From Bacteroidales bacterium (GTDB lineage: Bacteria > Bacteroidota > Bacteroidia > Bacteroidales > WCHB1-69): a DNA stretch of 64,000 nucleotides. The stretch spans positions 1-64,000 of the forward strand of contig JAGBPS010000019.1 of NCBI GenBank assembly GCA_017633255.1, given 5' to 3'. The position numbers and the translations under genes are program-made. The notes beneath the pieces were generated by a model. The model searched no databases, had not been told where the DNA came from, and worked only from the letters and a program-made list of their open reading frames with translations. Within the stretch, counting starts at the first letter, position 1. Each line of letters begins with the position of its first letter. This document shows positions 54,601 through 62,260 of this stretch, piece by piece.

Positions 54601-55966
54601 CGGTGGTGGTATCCTGCAGTTTCAGATAATACACTTTCGTACCGGCAGCAGTAGCAGTGGGAACAGGAGCGGTTGTTGAAGTGATATTGTCAACATCCTC
54701 ACCCCAAAGAACCTGCTGACCAGCGGGAGCTGTATAGGTCAGTGCAACCGGAGTCTCACCAACGCAGTATTCCACCAAAGTGTCAGTTACACTCGGACCA
54801 GCCGGAATCGGGGTGATTCTCACCTGGAAGGTATCCACTTCACTTTCGCAACCAGTCACATTGTCGTGACGTTTTACATAATATATATATGTACCCGCTA
54901 AAGTATCCGTATTAGGTGTGAACGACGGTGCATAATAGAAGGTGTCACCATCTAATGACCAATAAGCCACGATGTCGGCTCCATGGTCAATACGGAGACT
55001 ATCATTGGGTTCCGGACCCAAAACGATAGAATCGGAAGTAGCTCTCTGGCAATAAGTGTAAGTTGAGTCTGACAAAGTAGGAGTTGTCGGGTGTAAAAAG
55101 TGAGTATAGTTGTAGTTTACGATGCTATCGATTCTGTAACCACATGAAGTGTCAACGTAAGCAATCTTATAATCACCTGTAGTGTCCATCGTATAAGCAG
55201 GCATACCAACAATTACCGGTTCGCAGTCCTTAATGGTATCATTCTTTTCAACGATAGTTTCAGTACTCAAAGTATCAGAAGCGAGCACTCTAGCAGGATG
55301 AGATTGGTGACCACCAATCTGGTAGTATTCACTTTCTTCAACATGAGAATTCCAGTACAAAGAATTGTCGGTACCATGGATACGTTCTCTGATGTGAACA
55401 ATCAGCATAACATCGCGGAAAACCTGGTTCCAGGTAACAACGATTCTTGATCTCGTATTGGTAAGGAACCTGAAATAAAAATAGTCGAAAGCTACATTAC
55501 TAATGTTATAAGTACCACTGAAAATCGGAATAGCTCCCGGGTACTCATACACAAAAGAATAATTTTCCTGCAACATGGGAGTACCCACCCAATGCAGTTC
55601 CTCATAGGCAGTTTGGAGGGTAATATTGCAGTAACGGCTCAGGTCGTGCTGTCCGTCAAGGACATTCTCAAGACCATTCGGACCATCAACCCACAACTCG
55701 AGTTCAACAGACACTTTCGCGCCTTCGTCAATACCCAAGCAATTAGCATCTGAGAAAATCATGTCATAGACATCGGTGGCACCAAATACCAGAGGACTCA
55801 TGTAATGAGACAATGGCAAGTTGCCACCCGGCAGATTCGCAATGCCGTGGAGAGTGTCAGCATGGGGATTCGAAAGCTGGAAACAGCAGTCCCTCTGCGC
55901 TTGCGCTTGCATACCAAACATCATTAAAAAGATGCTTAAGAAGCAAATTGATAATAGTTTTTTCAT
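48695..55966 (-). CDS. Giant T9SS-sorted Ig-like repeat protein, 2423 aa
   Basis: Signal peptide 1-24 (MKKLLSICFLSIFLMMFGMQAQAQ). An N-terminal beta domain follows (25-215). About 1800 residues of Ig-like/PKD-like repeats come next, 80-90 residues each, with recurrent C-x-GD and TYTVIVKD / TVTDAHGCVNHDTVDI patterns of the kind seen in gliding-associated filament proteins. After a C-terminal beta region (2130-2330) comes a type A sorting domain (about 2345-2423: MNVYPNPASNNVNVVLSG ... GIYFIKAVNGSAVMTKKLIIAR). This sorting domain differs in sequence from those at 2077-24222. A long surface filament or adhesin is inferred. Own promoter (56080-56087) and terminator. Confidence 0.85.
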   Translation of the reverse strand: MKKLLSICFLSIFLMMFGMQAQAQRDCCFQLSNPHADTLHGIANLPGGNLPLSHYMSPLVFGATDVYDMIFSDANCLGIDEGAKVSVELELWVDGPNGLENVLDGQHDLSRYCNITLQTAYEELHWVGTPMLQENYSFVYEYPGAIPIFSGTYNISNVAFDYFYFRFLTNTRSRIVVTWNQVFRDVMLIVHIRERIHGTDNSLYWNSHVEESEYYQIGGHQSHPARVLASDTLSTETIVEKNDTIKDCEPVIVGMPAYTMDTTGDYKIAYVDTSCGYRIDSIVNYNYTHFLHPTTPTLSDSTYTYCQRATSDSIVLGPEPNDSLRIDHGADIVAYWSLDGDTFYYAPSFTPNTDTLAGTYIYYVKRHDNVTGCESEVDTFQVRITPIPAGPSVTDTLVEYCVGETPVALTYTAPAGQQVLWGEDVDNITSTTAPVPTATAAGTKVYYLKLQDTTTVNQCISDDYDSITVKVYDNPTVAITTDNDTLCFGDKASMAATPTTWTTYQWQKDGVDVADSTNTTFTYTNNVTDTTTVQFMVKVTELHVVKSCNAADTIDILAYPTIGAPTPVRGDTAICGPGSVTREVANGTHASTSTWYDKTKTSVLGTGTTYTQNYTETDTLYVSSSNDFGCETPKDNWLRIIVTVDSVPQITLTTDHVGDSVCAEENLIIRSSVVPTGYVLDYVWSGTGLVAPLNRDSVVFNYATAGTYTDTLTVTIHYTTPAHQCSNHATIDITVDTLPVIVKDVNYTVKNNEFCVGVNGKIEFLTPDYERYSIYNGAAGTWRTTKVFDTLAAGNYNLVVEDSRGCKNHANPETIIDAPIMPVLTLTDSANTRCEAPFNGKLIASVTPAATYNYQLLDGAFQADSIFSALKDSTYTVIVKDMTTGCRDTATHNVTNGRVTPVLTLVQNPNTHCIAPFGGSIAVTAMDPADSTYQYKLSTAPYLNYQDDTLFTGLEHGFYTVYARDVNSACVGSDTITVKSTSVLPTATISARPEICYGDTNRVTMLPGGLDVVFDYWTYSGPVPSSDPMIDTILGKQSFSMKGFPAGKHNFTAHFHDTVTHCTNTVTDTLRVIPVNIDLITIPYNAQVCSYDSVKVFCRYFPDDVTDTIITYNWYAREYHYSTAGKYDTVWVTPVYDNRRVSIVVYDNHGCSNSKFVDLDVYPLPSFTINTAEQNYCQNTISKVVVTPNTTDPYTYEWKKGATVEGTTDTLKINVGMTDFDVTLTVTDAHGCVNHDTVDINVIEIPGHPNFDHTPQYFCDNNVTIEYASPAQDNPTVGTFTWLNGSDPEVAKVNGTYQAYYVNTENGVSCYSDTTSVAVEITGAPHFDVAVRYNSETAIDTMHKRCYEVGAGDTIHVNVTPVTGTVYTYKLNNGTLSSTKDFVITRTDAGSYIDTITIHAVATHGTVNCENDTTIYYYLTINALPSVAPVDFPNSYNGDSTIFHCEGVTPSYTGFTAPANCVLHYDSLTGTAIPTADGAHTLYVTRTDVTPNCTNTFPYKIVMVPNPVVSVTHKDASKLCDGDVFNDTIVATITNTIEPSYTRLFTWDEGTEISKTVNADTLYHTFITSDTITVKVGVHAENGAYSATCYKTPMDSVKIYIQAKPTIPVMSTSVFGYVDPDSIAYCDGSTFTITATDFSTSTGATVSMVDGNITESAATDAIYRVVANNTLEPKCPSDTLYVKVHKKRMPVVPLYDTVYYCAGTQASYNITPLNVNDTILYFNGTTPLAEQPKTAGVYNLQIVDKLEGCSKDSTLVIVEVALPTATITNSTNWHNDTICEGSTINETYSFSTTPNVHYTGIETFAWKDVVSTTNTATLIATPTADTSVTFFYHLIDTIANSFSGVACAFDFDSTITYTFFETPKFSLLTKDTAFCAGDTVIVTEDFFTLLTTGTELVPTPSLPDTFAAASGNVVAHVRYTSFHSCVSADSTITVTRHELPTVGIAPHGTTICYGDTAILKVTGASTYEWSTGATIDSIFAVDSIKYSVIGTDANGCKNYDTVKVNFYPIFTVALSPDTTVCVGDSLMISATVTGSTGPYDFTWYKYTAPFDTVYDVPLSVEKVGPDSSAIVNGFPVPTLYKVSIEDVNGCKSDSSKNIIRIAASNRPAFIFRQIDSTKNIHSMEVHSGDAAGFEMYITNECHDETERVFVTVQVYKNGVPMSDAELGSSMNYIISNYNTSYDFDVNHYNAPALELVGVNSCYFGQAGYFFPNSEFINYTSYSYDWVYMHFLTTKSGTDPARKITVRTGAWKPESKGVYTFSFAVIKAGPHTAEIAQLYTSSLKVGGYNGQVGLDMNHLDTVAFDTFDIYVDSTFVGASTTPSIANQTVVTTSPEESAAEKAINMNVYPNPASNNVNVVLSGVEGQTVITVHDMSGKAVTSMRVDLDGNNQIVNLPVDNFSQGIYFIKAVNGSAVMTKKLIIAR

Positions 55967-56079
55967 AAGATTTTGAATTTAATTGTTATTGTTTTTTTCT
56001 CTTTTTTCTCTCTATTTTATTGGTTTTTCAGTGTTTATAAATAATTTTTGAGATTGCAGTACACTACAATTTCAACATG

Positions 56080-56087
56080 CAAAAATA
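56080..56087 (-). promoter_or_regulatory. -7 promoter box TATTTTTG for the 2423-aa gene
   Basis: Minus-strand TAnnTTTG followed by CA, 114 bases before ATG 55966. The surrounding 190 bp are AT-rich with homopolymer runs. Confidence 0.6.
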
Positions 56088-56153
56088 CATATTTTTTTTA
56101 CATGAAACGCAAAAAAATATTTTTTATCGATTTTTTTTTTTAACAGAATGATG

Positions 56154-56834
56154 TTAAATATCTTCCAAAAGGTCGGGACGGCGCTCTTGGGTTCGCTTCA
56201 ATTGTTGCTCCAAACGCCAGTCATCAATTTTTTTCTGATGCCCTGAAAGCAAGATTTCCGGAACCTTATATCCTTGATAATCAGCTGGACGGGTATAGAC
56301 AGGTGCCGATAAGAGTCCGTCCTGAAATGAATCCAGCAATGCAGAGGTTTCATCGTGCAAGACACCTGGGATGATTCTGGCCACCGCATCCACAATGGCC
56401 ATAGCCGCGATTTCGCCTCCCGACAGCACATAGTCACCAATACTGACTTCCTCGTCAATGAACAATTCGCGCACTCGTTCGTCCACACCCTTATAATGAC
56501 CGCACAAAATCATGATATTCTCTTGCAAAGAGAGGCGGTTGGCATAATTCTGGTCAAAGGTCTTGCCATCAGGGGCCATGAAAAGCACCAAATCGTACTT
56601 CCGTTCACTCTTCAGCTGTTCGATGCAGCGGGCGATAGGTTCCACCATCATCACCATGCCAGCTCCACCTCCAAATGGATAGTCGTCCACACGGCGATGC
56701 TTGTCGGTACTATAATCCCTTATATCATGCGTATGCAATTCCAGATAGCCGCCTTTGACCGCTCTGCTGATAATGGAGCAGCCAAACACACCGGTAAACA
56801 TTTCGGGAAATAAGGTCAGTATATCTATTCTCAT
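56154..56834 (-). CDS. trmD: tRNA (guanine-N1-)-methyltransferase
   Basis: 226 residues from ATG 56834 ([13 protein letters not shown], the standard N-terminus). The longer start at 56894 is rejected because its extra residues (TSERSERL) are translated repeat DNA. It makes m1G37 in tRNA. The trefoil-knot SAM-site signatures are present: [53 protein letters not shown]. The usual C-terminal helical domain ends at RRPDLLEDI. Full length. Confidence 0.93.
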   Translation of the reverse strand: MRIDILTLFPEMFTGVFGCSIISRAVKGGYLELHTHDIRDYSTDKHRRVDDYPFGGGAGMVMMVEPIARCIEQLKSERKYDLVLFMAPDGKTFDQNYANRLSLQENIMILCGHYKGVDERVRELFIDEEVSIGDYVLSGGEIAAMAIVDAVARIIPGVLHDETSALLDSFQDGLLSAPVYTRPADYQGYKVPEILLSGHQKKIDDWRLEQQLKRTQERRPDLLEDI

Positions 56835-56855
56835 AATTCTATTTTTTCGTTTATA

Positions 56856-56975
56856 CGTGAAGGCGTAGAGACGCTCACTTCGTTCGCTCGTCAAGACGAT
56901 TAATTAATTACTTCAACGTCTTATCGCCTTAACGAATGCACGAAGTGCATGTCTTAACGCCTTGACGTCTTAACG
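56856..56975 (+). repeat. Octamer-arm mosaic element
   Basis: GTGAAGGC, GTAGAGAC, CTCACTTCGTTCGCTCG (56874-56890), GTCAAGAC, spacer, GTCTTATC / GCCTTAAC, hairpin ATGCACGAAGTGCAT (56936-56950), GTCTTAAC, GCCTTGAC, GTCTTAAC. It lies opposite to the flanking genes. Confidence 0.8.
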
Positions 56976-56981
56976 TATATC

Positions 56982-57623
56982 TCAGCACATCACCATCATG
57001 ATGCCATCCCGCAAAGGCAAGAGCACATTGCTAACACGCTCGTCCCGCTGCACATAGTCATTGAATTCCATGATGGCTTGGGTGTCCAAATCATAATGGC
57101 TCCCCTCCTCCACCACTTTGCCGCTCCACAGCATATTGTCAATCATCATCAGCCCGCCTTTACGCATCCTAGGCAACAAAAGATCGTAAAACTCGCGCGT
57201 ACTTCTTTTCTCCGCATCCATGAACACCAAATCCCACTGGCAATCAAACTGGGGAATCAGCTGGCGCGCATCTCCAATGTGGAGACGGATTTTATCCCTA
57301 TATTCTGAAGCGCCAATATATTTGTTAATCATCTCTTCCAACTCCTCGTCCACCTCTATCGTGTCGAGCACTCCCTCCGGAGCCAAGCCCTCTGCCAAAC
57401 ACAGAGCGGAATAACCAGTATAAGTACCTATTTCCAGCGCGTGCACAGGTCTTACCAAACGTGAAACCATGGAGAGAAAGCGTCCCTGCAACTGTCCCGA
57501 CAGCATCCGTGGCTTGACCGTATGCAAATGAGTATCACGGAACAACTGGTACAACAATTCGCCCTCCGGGGAAGTGTGTGCCTCGCAGTATTCTTCGATC
57601 AAGGGGGTGGTAAGGGTTTCCAT
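56982..57623 (-). CDS. SAM-dependent O-methyltransferase (caffeoyl-CoA OMT type)
   Basis: 213 residues. SAM motif I ALEIGTYTGYSALCLAEGL (about 62-80), then TIEVDEELEEMINKYI, the acidic metal-site region WDLVFMDAEKRSTREFYDLLLPRM, and MIDNMLWSGKV. This is the family of small Mg-dependent O-methyltransferases that act on catechol-like substrates or tRNA (TrmR). Substrate not predictable. A short gap with octamer repeats separates it from trmD. Confidence 0.85.
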   Translation of the reverse strand: METLTTPLIEEYCEAHTSPEGELLYQLFRDTHLHTVKPRMLSGQLQGRFLSMVSRLVRPVHALEIGTYTGYSALCLAEGLAPEGVLDTIEVDEELEEMINKYIGASEYRDKIRLHIGDARQLIPQFDCQWDLVFMDAEKRSTREFYDLLLPRMRKGGLMMIDNMLWSGKVVEEGSHYDLDTQAIMEFNDYVQRDERVSNVLLPLRDGIMMVMC

Positions 57624-57629
57624 GATATA

Positions 57630-57785
57630 CGGGGTTAGAAGGTGAGAAGGTGAGAAGGTTAGAAGGTGAGAAGGTTGATAGGATTATAGGATTACAGGAT
57701 TACGGGATTATGAATTTAGGATTTTGAATTCTTTTCTACTAACACCTAATCCCTAACCCCTATTTGTCAACTTTCAGTTTTCAGT
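57630..57785. repeat. Heptamer/octamer mosaic element
   Basis: GTGAGAAG / GTTAGAAG octamers, then AGGATTAT / AGGATTAC / GGGATTAT octamers, then ATTTTGAA, CTAACCCC, and TTTTCAG / TTTCAAC words. It fills the gap between xseB and the methyltransferase. Confidence 0.75.
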
Positions 57786-57787
57786 TT

Positions 57788-57985
57788 TCAACTTTCAGTT
57801 TCCATGATTTTCGCAATTTCCGCTTCGGTTTTGGTCAGCTTGTCCTTGCATAATTTGATGAGTAGCGTGCAACGCTTGATTTTGTCGGACAACTCATCCA
57901 CTGGAATGTCTGCATTTTCCATTTCACTGACGATTTGTTGTAATTCCGCCAGGGCTTCGGTATAGGTAATCGTTTCTTTTGCCAT
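57788..57985 (-). CDS. xseB: Exodeoxyribonuclease VII small subunit
   Basis: 65 residues, the usual size. ETITYTEALAELQQIVSEMEN followed by VDELSDKIKRCTLLIKLCKDKL matches the family pattern (xxY..A...L..Iv..LE...l.ldel....+....l...C...L). It forms ExoVII with XseA, which degrades single-stranded DNA. xseA is not adjacent in this window, whereas it usually lies directly upstream. Own promoter at 58001-58008. Confidence 0.85.
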   Translation of the reverse strand: MAKETITYTEALAELQQIVSEMENADIPVDELSDKIKRCTLLIKLCKDKLTKTEAEIAKIMETES

Positions 57986-58000
57986 AATTCAAAATTTCTG

Positions 58001-58008
58001 CAAAAATA
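58001..58008 (-). promoter_or_regulatory. -7 promoter box TATTTTTG for xseB
   Basis: Minus-strand TAnnTTTG followed by CAG, 16 bases before ATG 57985. Confidence 0.6.
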
Positions 58009-58040
58009 CAATTTAATTGGCAAATGTGCAAATTAATTAA

Positions 58041-58194
58041 TGGAGGGAAGTCACTCACTTCGTGAGTTCGTGAAGACGCTCGCCATGCTCGCTCGACAAG
58101 ACGTTCACTTCGTTCACTCGTTAAGATGAACACATCGTCTTTCCGTCTTCCCGTCTCCCCGAATGCACGAAGTGCATGTCTCCCCGTCTAAACG
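58041..58194 (+). repeat. Octamer-arm mosaic element, degraded
   Basis: CTCACTTCGTGAG hairpin, GTGAAGAC, a variant CTCGCCATGCTCGCTCG block, GTTCACTTCGTTCACTCG, GTTAAGAT, right arm GTCTTTCC / GTCTTCCC / GTCTCCCC, hairpin ATGCACGAAGTGCAT (58163-58177). It lies between the ribosomal operon terminator and xseB. Confidence 0.7.
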
Positions 58195-58226
58195 AAAAAA
58201 GACTCCCACCCGTAAGGGCAGGAGTC
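58195..58226 (-). terminator. Terminator of the ribosomal protein operon
   Basis: Minus-strand GACTCCTGCCC / GGGTGGGAGTC (two wobble pairs) with a short TTAC loop and six T. It is 29 bp after the rpsE stop codon. Confidence 0.85.
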
Positions 58227-58254
58227 TCGCATATAAAAAACTTTTGGGGAAATC

Positions 58255-58773
58255 TTAGCCGTTGAATACGGTGTCGAGCTGTACGCCACGCACTTTGGCG
58301 ATGGTGTAAGGATCGCGGAGCTGAGCCAAAGCGTTGATGGTAGCCTTCACCACACTGTGGGGGTTGGAAGAACCTTTGGATTTTGCCAACACGTTCTTCA
58401 CACCAACACTTTCGAGGACGGCACGCATAGCACCACCAGCGATAACACCGGTACCAGGAGCAGCGGGTTTCATGAATACGAGAGAACCACTGTATTTGCC
58501 TTCCTGAGCGTGAGGAATAGTACCTTTGAGCACGGGCACCTGAATCAGGTTCTTCTTAGCATCGTCGATACCTTTGGCGATAGCGGCGGAAACTTCCTTT
58601 GCTTTGCCGAGGCCGTAGCCAACGATACCATTCTCATTACCAACGACGACGATAGCGGAGAAGCTGAACGTACGACCACCCTTGGTAACCTTAGTAACTC
58701 TGTTTACTGCAACCAATCTGTCTTTGAATTCGATATCGGTTGATTTTACTCTTTTGATATTAGCGTTTGACAT
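58255..58773 (-). CDS. rpsE: Ribosomal protein uS5
   Basis: 172 residues. The N-terminal RNA-binding part [31 protein letters not shown] and the C-terminal [41 protein letters not shown] are diagnostic. A 30S protein near the mRNA entry site, involved in decoding fidelity. It is the last gene before the terminator; rpmD and rplO, which normally follow, are absent here. Confidence 0.96.
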   Translation of the reverse strand: MSNANIKRVKSTDIEFKDRLVAVNRVTKVTKGGRTFSFSAIVVVGNENGIVGYGLGKAKEVSAAIAKGIDDAKKNLIQVPVLKGTIPHAQEGKYSGSLVFMKPAAPGTGVIAGGAMRAVLESVGVKNVLAKSKGSSNPHSVVKATINALAQLRDPYTIAKVRGVQLDTVFNG

Positions 58774-58786
58774 ATTCCTCCTCGTA

Positions 58787-59146
58787 TTAGAAAATTAAAC
58801 CACCTTCTCTGGCTGCGTCGGCCAAAGATTTAATTCTACCATGATACAGATAGCCGTTACGGTCGAAAACGACAGCGTTGATGCCAGCTTCTTTAGCACG
58901 TTCGGCGATCAGTTTGCCCACCATTGCAGACTTCTCGGTCTTGGTAACCTTCTGGTTCTTGATGTCAGCAACGACAGAGGAAGCAGATGCCAGGGTAACA
59001 CCGGCTCTATCATCGATAATTTGTACGTAGATGTCCTTGTTGCTTCTGAAAACGGACATTCTCGGACGTTCAGGAGTTCCGCTAACGATTTTGCGCACGC
59101 GGTTTTTAATCCTGTTTCTTCTAAATTCTTTCTTATTATAAGCCAT
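58787..59146 (-). CDS. rplR: Ribosomal protein uL18
   Basis: 119 residues. [35 protein letters not shown] and [26 protein letters not shown] match the family. It binds 5S rRNA. Operon position between rplF and rpsE is the standard one. Confidence 0.96.
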   Translation of the reverse strand: MAYNKKEFRRNRIKNRVRKIVSGTPERPRMSVFRSNKDIYVQIIDDRAGVTLASASSVVADIKNQKVTKTEKSAMVGKLIAERAKEAGINAVVFDRNGYLYHGRIKSLADAAREGGLIF

Positions 59147-59164
59147 TGTCTTAAATTTTCAATA

Positions 59165-59725
59165 TTATTTTTCTGCTGATTTACCGGCTTTCTTTCTAAC
59201 AACTTCACCCACAAAGCGGATACCTTTTCCTTTGTAAGGTTCGGGCTTTCTGTATGAGCGAATCTTGTTAGCCACCTGGCCTAATAATTGTCTGTCGATA
59301 CCTTTAAGGATGATGATGGGGTTTTTACCTTTTTCGTTGATGGTTTCAACCTTGATTTCATCCGGGAAATCGAAAAGGATATTGTGTGAGTAACCCAAGC
59401 TCAGGTCTAACTGATGAGCTCCCTTGGCTTCGGCTTTGTAACCGACACCCACAACTTCCTGTTTCAGTTCGAAGCCTTTGGAAACACCGGTCACCATATT
59501 GTTGAGCAGTGCTCTGTAAAGGCCATGGAGGGCTTTATGACGTTTCTGGTCAGTCGGACGTGACAGTTTCAGATGACCGTCTTCCACTTCCAAAGTGATG
59601 TCAGGGTCAACATACTGGTGCAGTTCGCCGAGGGGACCTTTAACGGTAACGACGTGAGATTTCTCGTCTTTCTTGATTTCAACACCTGAAGGAATTGAAA
59701 TGGGTAATTTTCCTATTCTTGACAT
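59165..59725 (-). CDS. rplF: Ribosomal protein uL6
   Basis: 186 residues, two related domains. Starts MSRIGKLPISIPSGVEI, ends with the signature EPYKGKGIRFVGEVVRKKAGKSA. A 50S protein near the factor-binding region. Confidence 0.96.
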   Translation of the reverse strand: MSRIGKLPISIPSGVEIKKDEKSHVVTVKGPLGELHQYVDPDITLEVEDGHLKLSRPTDQKRHKALHGLYRALLNNMVTGVSKGFELKQEVVGVGYKAEAKGAHQLDLSLGYSHNILFDFPDEIKVETINEKGKNPIIILKGIDRQLLGQVANKIRSYRKPEPYKGKGIRFVGEVVRKKAGKSAEK

Positions 59726-59741
59726 ATCTGTTTCCTCCTAA

Positions 59742-60140
59742 TTAGCTAATGTAACATAAAACTTCGCCACCGACTTTCTGTGCTTTGGCTTCCTTATCGG
59801 TCATCATGCCGTGGGAAGTGGAAACGATAGCGATTCCGAGGCCGTTCATTACGGAAGGCATTTCGTCAACGCCAACGTATTTACGAAGACCGGGGCGGCT
59901 CACGCGTTTCAGCTCGGTGATTGCCGACAACTTGGAAGTCGGATGATATTTCAAAGCGATCTTGATCATGCCGGGGTGTACGTCATCGACAAATTTATAA
60001 TTCAGGATATAACCTTTCTCGAACAAAATCTTGGTGATTTCGCGTTTGGTTTTTGAGGTAGGGATTTCCACCACTTTATGATTAGCCCTGATGGCGTTTC
60101 TCATTCGGGTTAAATAATCTGAAATCGGATCGGTATTCAT
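59742..60140 (-). CDS. rpsH: Ribosomal protein uS8
   Basis: 132 residues. MNTDPISDYLTRMRNAIRANH at the start and GLGIAIVSTSHGMMTDKEA near the end are the family signatures. It binds 16S rRNA and in many bacteria represses the spc operon. Confidence 0.96.
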   Translation of the reverse strand: MNTDPISDYLTRMRNAIRANHKVVEIPTSKTKREITKILFEKGYILNYKFVDDVHPGMIKIALKYHPTSKLSAITELKRVSRPGLRKYVGVDEMPSVMNGLGIAIVSTSHGMMTDKEAKAQKVGGEVLCYIS

Positions 60141-60165
60141 AGTATCTTTCTCCTAATTTTAAATG

Positions 60166-60465
60166 TTACCAACTTGCTTTTTTTACGCCCGGGATGAGAC
60201 CAGCGGAGGCCATTTCTCTGAAATTGATACGGGAAATGCCGAACTGACGCATATAACCTTTTGGACGACCGGTTAACTTACAACGATTGTGTAATCTGAT
60301 AGGGTTTGAGTTGGGAGGCAGTTTCTGCAGAGCCACGATAGCAGCCTGCTTTGCCTCATAGTCATTACCATTAATGATCTTCTTTAACTCCTGACGTTTA
60401 GCGGCGTATTTAGCAATTAATTTTGCTCTTTTTACTTCTCTTGCTTTTAAAGATTCTTTTGCCAT
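60166..60465 (-). CDS. rpsN: Ribosomal protein uS14, zinc-free type
   Basis: 99 residues. [20 protein letters not shown] and [26 protein letters not shown]. It lacks the CxxC...CxxC zinc site of the short form, so this is the long, zinc-independent type usual in Bacteroidota. 3-bp gap to rplE. Confidence 0.96.
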   Translation of the reverse strand: MAKESLKAREVKRAKLIAKYAAKRQELKKIINGNDYEAKQAAIVALQKLPPNSNPIRLHNRCKLTGRPKGYMRQFGISRINFREMASAGLIPGVKKASW

Positions 60466-60468
60466 AGC

Positions 60469-61023
60469 TTATTTCTGATTTTTAAATGGTAATCCAAACT
60501 CTTTCAACAGTGCGAGGCACTCTTTATCATTATGGGCTGTGGTAACGAAGGTGATATCCATACCGTTAATTTTAGCCACTTTGTCAATATCGATTTCGGG
60601 GAAGATAATCTGTTCGGGGATACCGAGTGTGTAATTACCTCTACCGTCAAAACCCTTGTCGCTGATACCGCGGAAGTCACGGATACGAGGGATAGAAACA
60701 GAAATCAGACGATCGAGGAATTCATACATTCTGTCGCCACGGAGGGTCACTCTCACGCCAATGGGCATACCTTTTCTCAACTTGAAATTGGAGATATCTT
60801 TCTTTGACTTGGTTGCCACGGCTTTCTGACCTGCGATCATGGTCATTTCCTGAACACCTGCGTCGATTAACTTCTTGTCGGCGATACCGAATTTACCGAG
60901 ACCCTGGTTCAGACAGATCTTGGTGATTTTCGGGATACGCATCACGGATTTGAATCCGAACTGTTCTTTCAGTGCAGGAAGAACTTCCTTTGTATATTTT
61001 TCTTTATATCTTGGTGTGTACAT
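60469..61023 (-). CDS. rplE: Ribosomal protein uL5
   Basis: 184 residues. [57 protein letters not shown] and [18 protein letters not shown] are diagnostic. Binds 5S rRNA. Its start overlaps the rplX stop by one base, which suggests coupled translation. Confidence 0.96.
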   Translation of the reverse strand: MYTPRYKEKYTKEVLPALKEQFGFKSVMRIPKITKICLNQGLGKFGIADKKLIDAGVQEMTMIAGQKAVATKSKKDISNFKLRKGMPIGVRVTLRGDRMYEFLDRLISVSIPRIRDFRGISDKGFDGRGNYTLGIPEQIIFPEIDIDKVAKINGMDITFVTTAHNDKECLALLKEFGLPFKNQK

Positions 61024-61337
61024 TACTTAATCTCCTCTCCTGACTTTTTTGAATATCTAACTAATTTGCCGTTCTCATTCTTTCTTCTGCCGATACGGGT
61101 AGCGTTACCCTGAGCGTCGATAAGCATCAGGTTAGAAATATGGATCGGAGCTTCTTTCTTAACGATACCGCCGTTAGGGTTCTTAGCGTTGGCCTTAGTG
61201 TGTTTTGACACCAAGTTCACGCCTTCCACCATGGCGCGGTATTTTTCGACATCTACCATCATCACTTTGCCTTGTGAGCCTTTGGAGTCACCGGCAATAA
61301 CTTTAACGATGTCGCCTTTTTTGATGTGAATTTTCAT
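61023..61337 (-). CDS. rplX: Ribosomal protein uL24
   Basis: 104 residues. KOW motif at the start ([25 protein letters not shown]) and [33 protein letters not shown]. An early 50S assembly initiator. Confidence 0.95.
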   Translation of the reverse strand: MKIHIKKGDIVKVIAGDSKGSQGKVMMVDVEKYRAMVEGVNLVSKHTKANAKNPNGGIVKKEAPIHISNLMLIDAQGNATRIGRRKNENGKLVRYSKKSGEEIK

Positions 61338-61414
61338 TGTTTTTTGATTTTAATTGTTTTTCAATTGGTCTTTGTCAATTGTCCTTATATAAATAATTGT
61401 TGTATGGGCAACAA

Positions 61415-61783
61415 TTAAAGTACTTCCGGAGCGAGGGAAACAATCTTCATATATTGTTTCTCACGAAGTTCACGGGCAACAGGGCCGAAGATACGGGTGC
61501 CGCGGAGTTCATCACCAGGGGTGAGGAGGACAACGGCGTTATCATCGAAGCGGATGTAAGAACCGTCGTTTCTGCGGACATGTTTCTTGGTACGGACGAC
61601 CACTGCCTTAGAGACAGAACCTTTTTTGATATTACCTGAAGGGATGGCGCTTTTCACGGTGACGACCACTTTATCGCCAACGGTGGCATAGCGTTTTTTA
61701 GTACCACCCAGAACGCGGATACACAAAACTTCCTTTGCGCCGCTGTTGTCGGCCACTGCCATTCTTGTTTCTTGCTGTATCAT
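61415..61783 (-). CDS. rplN: Ribosomal protein uL14
   Basis: 122 residues. [51 protein letters not shown] and [14 protein letters not shown] are the family hallmarks. A 77-bp AT-rich gap separates it from rplX, one of the largest within this operon. Confidence 0.97.
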   Translation of the reverse strand: MIQQETRMAVADNSGAKEVLCIRVLGGTKKRYATVGDKVVVTVKSAIPSGNIKKGSVSKAVVVRTKKHVRRNDGSYIRFDDNAVVLLTPGDELRGTRIFGPVARELREKQYMKIVSLAPEVL

Positions 61784-61785
61784 AA

Positions 61786-62043
61786 CTATTTAGCTCTTTC
61801 AATGATTTCTACTAATCTCCAGCGCTTGCTTTTGCTCAAGGGTCTGGTTTCCATAACTCTTACTTTGTCACCGATGTTGCAATCGTTTTTCTCGTCGTGA
61901 GCCATCAGTTTGGTAGTTCTTTTGAGGAACTTACCATACTTGGCGTGTTTCAGTCTTCTTTCGACGCTGACCACGATAGTTTTGTCCATCTTGTTGCTGG
62001 TGACAAGACCTTCTCTGACTTTTCGTTTATTTCTTTCTTCCAT
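61786..62043 (-). CDS. rpsQ: Ribosomal protein uS17
   Basis: 85 residues. [21 protein letters not shown] and [34 protein letters not shown]. Primary 16S rRNA binder. 2-bp gap to rplN. Confidence 0.96.
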   Translation of the reverse strand: MEERNKRKVREGLVTSNKMDKTIVVSVERRLKHAKYGKFLKRTTKLMAHDEKNDCNIGDKVRVMETRPLSKSKRWRLVEIIERAK

Positions 62044-62051
62044 GGGATTAA

Positions 62052-62255
62052 TTATTTCACGTTTTCTTTCAATTCGCGCATGCGCAATTCGGTCTTGAGA
62101 CGAGCCACGGTTCTTCTCTGCTCTTTGATCTTCTGAGGATTCTCGATAGGAGAAATGGCGTGGTTCAGTTTCAGTTTCACCAACTGTTGTTGTTCTTCCA
62201 CTAATCTTTCCTTCACTTCGGGAGTGGAGAGTTCACGTATTACTTGCTGTTTCAT
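62052..62255 (-). CDS. rpmC: Ribosomal protein uL29
   Basis: 67 residues, two-helix protein. [45 protein letters not shown], with the basic ending typical of the family. Located at the peptide exit tunnel. Confidence 0.95.
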   Translation of the reverse strand: MKQQVIRELSTPEVKERLVEEQQQLVKLKLNHAISPIENPQKIKEQRRTVARLKTELRMRELKENVK

Positions 62256-62260
62256 TGCTC

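Noticed and set aside
56835-56894. N-terminal extension of trmD (TSERSERL)
   Set aside because: Translated octamer/17-mer repeat; the conserved TrmD N-terminus starts at 56834. The same artefact appears near 41370 and 57924.
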